Shown here: positions 3,541-5,689 of the stretch, piece after piece
Position numbering within the stretch: position 1 is the stretch's first letter
How the letters are laid out: each line of letters starts with the position of its first letter
NCBI GenBank assembly: GCA_002298155.1
Contig: DBME01000195.1
Location: forward strand, 1 to 5,689
Reading direction: 5' to 3'
DNA from: Holophagaceae bacterium UBA706
Lineage (GTDB): Bacteria; Acidobacteriota; Holophagae; Holophagales; Holophagaceae
DNA: 5,689 nt
Position numbers and translations under genes: made by a program
Notes under the pieces: model-generated
Told to the model about the DNA's origin: nothing
What the model saw: the letters and a program-made list of their open reading frames with translations, nothing else
Databases searched by the model: none

Positions 3541-5689
3541 TCAAGCCTCCCGCACCCAGGAACCGCCTCCCTCGAGCAGGAGCATGGCCAGGAGGTAGGC
3601 GGCGCCCCCGGCGGCCAGGGCCGCCGGGAAGCCCCACTGGAAGCTCACCAGCAGGATCCCCGTGGACCCCACCACGGAGGCGGTGCCGTTCACCGCGAAG
3701 CCCCAGTCGATGAGCTCGCCCACGCGGGCGGTGCCCTTGGTGAAGGGCATCCCCATGAAGAAGGCCAGGGGCGCCAGGAGCACCACCGTCGCCGCCACGC
3801 GCAGGGCCATGGTCAGGCCGCCCAGGGCGTCCGTGATCCGCCCGAGGACCAGGGCGTCCAGGACGAGCCAGGCCAGGATGGCCAGGAAGGGCGTGCGGTC
3901 GCGGAACCGCGGCGCGAAGCGGCTGCCGGCGCCGCACCCGATGAGCAGCGCGAAGAGGATCGCCACGATGGTGTAGGAGGAGGCCCCGATGAACCGGGTG
4001 TATTTCTGGATGAGCACCACCTCCAGGGCCATGAACGCGAACCCGATGGCGAAGAAGTAGAGCCAGCCCGGCGCCTTGAGCCGCGGGCCCCGGCGCAGGT
4101 AGGGCAGGAGGTTCAGAGGCACCATCAGCAGGAGCGTGATGCCCAGCACCGCCAGCACCGTGAACTTGGCCACGGGGAAGCCCTTGATCTCCAGCGTGCC
4201 CATGGTCCGGAGGCTGGCCGCGTTCACGTTGCGCAGCTGCCCCTGGAGGGCGATGAAGGGGCGCTGGTCCGTGGCGGGGGAGAGGTCCGTGGGCGAGGCC
4301 GCGGCGGCTTCCCTCCAGCCGCGGGTGAGGATGCGCGCCACCAGGGGATCGGCTCCCGGGGCGGGGTCGGGGTAGAGGCGATGCATGACCTTGAAGTCAT
4401 GGGCGTCCAGTTCGGAGAAGGGGTGCTGGATGGCCTCGGCCGAGAGGGGCGCCTTGCCCACCAGGATCACCTGCCGCGGGTACCGGCCCTGGGGGATGGC
4501 GAAGACGGCGATGTGGCTCAGGGGGTCGGCGACCCCGGCCTGGCGCAGCCCGTCCACGGCCTCGCTCACCACGCGGGGCATGTAGAACTGGTGCTCCATG
4601 ATCAGGTAGCCCCGGGGGCTCAGGGCGCGGTAGTAGTCCCGGAAGGCCTCGGTGGTGAACACGTAGTTCTCGGACATGGCGAAGGCGCCGCTCACCAGGG
4701 CCGCGAAGGAGTTCGAGCTGCGGGAGTAGATGATGTCGAAGGCCCCGTCGAAGCGCCGCACATAGGCCCGGGCGTCCTCCGTCACGACCTTCACCCGGGG
4801 ATCCTCGTAGAGATGGCCGGAGACGTCGGCGTACCGGCCCCCCTTCATGAGCAGGCGGTTGATGTAGGGGTTCACCTCCACCGCGTGCACTTCCGCGGCG
4901 CCGTCGCGCAGGGCCAGCAGCGCGTCGCTGCCGCCGCCGGAGCCGATGGACATGAACCGGCAGGTGCCGCCCATGCCGTCCATCAGGGGCTTGGGATCCA
5001 TGAGGGTGTAGAAGGGCTGGCGGCGCAGCTCCGCCCAGTCGCCGTCGAAGGGCAGGATGGGGGTGTTGGCCATGTTGTCGATGTTGATGCCCAGCTCGCC
5101 GTCCTGGGAGAGGATCTTGATGAGGGAGGTGGCGTCCCAATGCCGGTGCACCACGGGGATGGCCTCCTTGCGGGGCCGGGCCACCAGGGTGGGCGCAACG
5201 GGCAGAAGGGCCAGGGCGGCCCCGGCCACAAGCACGGAGGCGAAGCGCGTCACGCGGCCTCCCGCCAGGAACGCGGCGAGGGCAAGGGGCAGACCGAGGA
5301 GGAGCGTCGCCCGGGGCGTTCCGGCAAGGTTCATGAGCCCCACGATGCAGGCGACGCCCAAGCCGGCGCCCACGAGGTCGGCCATGTAGAGCCGGGCCAT
5401 GTCCCGGTGGTGCTGCCGGAAGAGCGCCGTGAGGGCCATGCCCCCCGCCGTGAAGGCCGCCCCGAGGATGAGGAGCGCCAGTGCCAGCCGCCAGGCCATG
5501 GCCCACCCCGCGAAGAGCTTGGCGAAGTCCAGCCCCAGGTGCAGCACGGCCGGCGGTCCCGCCAGGGCCAGGGCGGCCGCGGCCAGGCAGAAGACCCCCA
5601 GGCCGCCGGGCTTGTTCAGCCCCGGCACCAGGCGCAGCGCCAGACCCCCCACGCCTAGGCCCAGGATGGCCAGGGACAGGATCAGGAAG
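3541..5689 (-). CDS. Polytopic membrane protein with a spermidine-synthase-fold SAM-binding domain (5' end beyond right edge)
   Basis: 715 codons are visible, and the frame stays open through the right edge. The GTG at 5650-5652 is probably internal, because the codons before it encode more of a membrane helix (FLILSLAILGLG). Counting from that GTG as residue 1: hydrophobic segments to about 155; a soluble Rossmann-type domain at about 200-400 with SAM motif IGSGGGSDALL (236-246), acidic AVEVNP (257-262) and TEDARAYV (291-298); then about seven more hydrophobic segments at 494-695, including MGMPFTKG (633-640) and AVNGTASVVGS (653-663). This is the layout of the 'spermidine synthase-like' membrane family. 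After beta-strand 4 it reads FDIIYSRSSN (305-314), where spermidine synthases carry the catalytic Asp pattern, so aminopropyl transfer is doubtful. It could be an alternative SAM-dependent enzyme; its substrate is unknown. It is convergent with the tRNA genes; other neighbours are outside the window. Confidence 0.82.
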   Translation of the reverse strand, partial: FLILSLAILGLGVGGLALRLVPGLNKPGGLGVFCLAAAALALAGPPAVLHLGLDFAKLFAGWAMAWRLALALLILGAAFTAGGMALTALFRQHHRDMARLYMADLVGAGLGVACIVGLMNLAGTPRATLLLGLPLALAAFLAGGRVTRFASVLVAGAALALLPVAPTLVARPRKEAIPVVHRHWDATSLIKILSQDGELGINIDNMANTPILPFDGDWAELRRQPFYTLMDPKPLMDGMGGTCRFMSIGSGGGSDALLALRDGAAEVHAVEVNPYINRLLMKGGRYADVSGHLYEDPRVKVVTEDARAYVRRFDGAFDIIYSRSSNSFAALVSGAFAMSENYVFTTEAFRDYYRALSPRGYLIMEHQFYMPRVVSEAVDGLRQAGVADPLSHIAVFAIPQGRYPRQVILVGKAPLSAEAIQHPFSELDAHDFKVMHRLYPDPAPGADPLVARILTRGWREAAAASPTDLSPATDQRPFIALQGQLRNVNAASLRTMGTLEIKGFPVAKFTVLAVLGITLLLMVPLNLLPYLRRGPRLKAPGWLYFFAIGFAFMALEVVLIQKYTRFIGASSYTIVAILFALLIGCGAGSRFAPRFRDRTPFLAILAWLVLDALVLGRITDALGGLTMALRVAATVVLLAPLAFFMGMPFTKGTARVGELIDWGFAVNGTASVVGSTGILLVSFQWGFPAALAAGGAAYLLAMLLLEGGGSWVREA

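Noticed and set aside
3284..3937. Minus-strand open frame containing AESNRRMADLQSAALPLGYGA-like sequence
   Set aside because: That peptide is a well-known spurious translation of the antisense of a tRNA gene (here tRNA-Cys). The rest overlaps the membrane protein in another frame.
4397..5506. Second minus-strand frame inside the membrane gene
   Set aside because: Arg/Pro/Gly/His-rich composition of an out-of-frame GC-rich read; no recognisable motif.
4381..5658. 425-codon plus-strand open frame opposite the membrane gene
   Set aside because: His/Gly/Glu/Val-rich shadow with no domain. The minus strand shows coherent membrane helices and SAM motifs.

Overview
The window is GC-rich, gene-dense bacterial chromosome. 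It carries two partial and three complete protein genes plus two tRNA genes, with GC-biased codon use throughout. There are no transposases, integrases, CRISPR repeats, phage genes or defence genes. The best taxonomic guess is an Acidobacteriota-type bacterium (Holophagae/Geothrix-like). The grounds are an Hfq with a long proline/alanine-rich N-terminal extension, and a membrane-embedded spermidine-synthase-fold protein of a type I associate with such genomes. This is inference from protein style only; no marker gene in the window decides it.

Left part (1-2643, all minus strand): in transcription order, a membrane PAS histidine kinase of the NtrB/PilS type, then a 134-bp gap with a candidate promoter, then an Hfq-like RNA chaperone with an unusual N-terminus, then pdxA (vitamin B6 biosynthesis), which runs off the left edge. 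hfq and pdxA are tightly coupled: the hfq stop codon forms part of the pdxA Shine-Dalgarno sequence.

Middle (2644-3540): a 76-bp divergent promoter region separates the kinase from a plus-strand Fur/Zur-family metalloregulator. It holds a symmetrical repeat placing the same octamer GGCATCCT exactly 6 nt before both start codons. It also holds an internal AT-rich imperfect hairpin followed by eight T. After fur come tRNA-Gly(GCC) and tRNA-Cys(GCA). Each has a candidate extended -10 promoter and its own intrinsic terminator.

Right part (3541-5689, minus strand): one large gene, truncated by the right edge, for a polytopic membrane protein with a central SAM-binding, spermidine-synthase-fold domain. 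Its post-motif sequence lacks the expected catalytic aspartate, so polyamine synthesis is doubtful.

No obvious multi-gene novel system is visible. The items most worth a second look are the Hfq variant and its coupling to pdxA, the symmetrical leader elements between the kinase and fur, and the putative enzyme of unknown reaction at the right edge.
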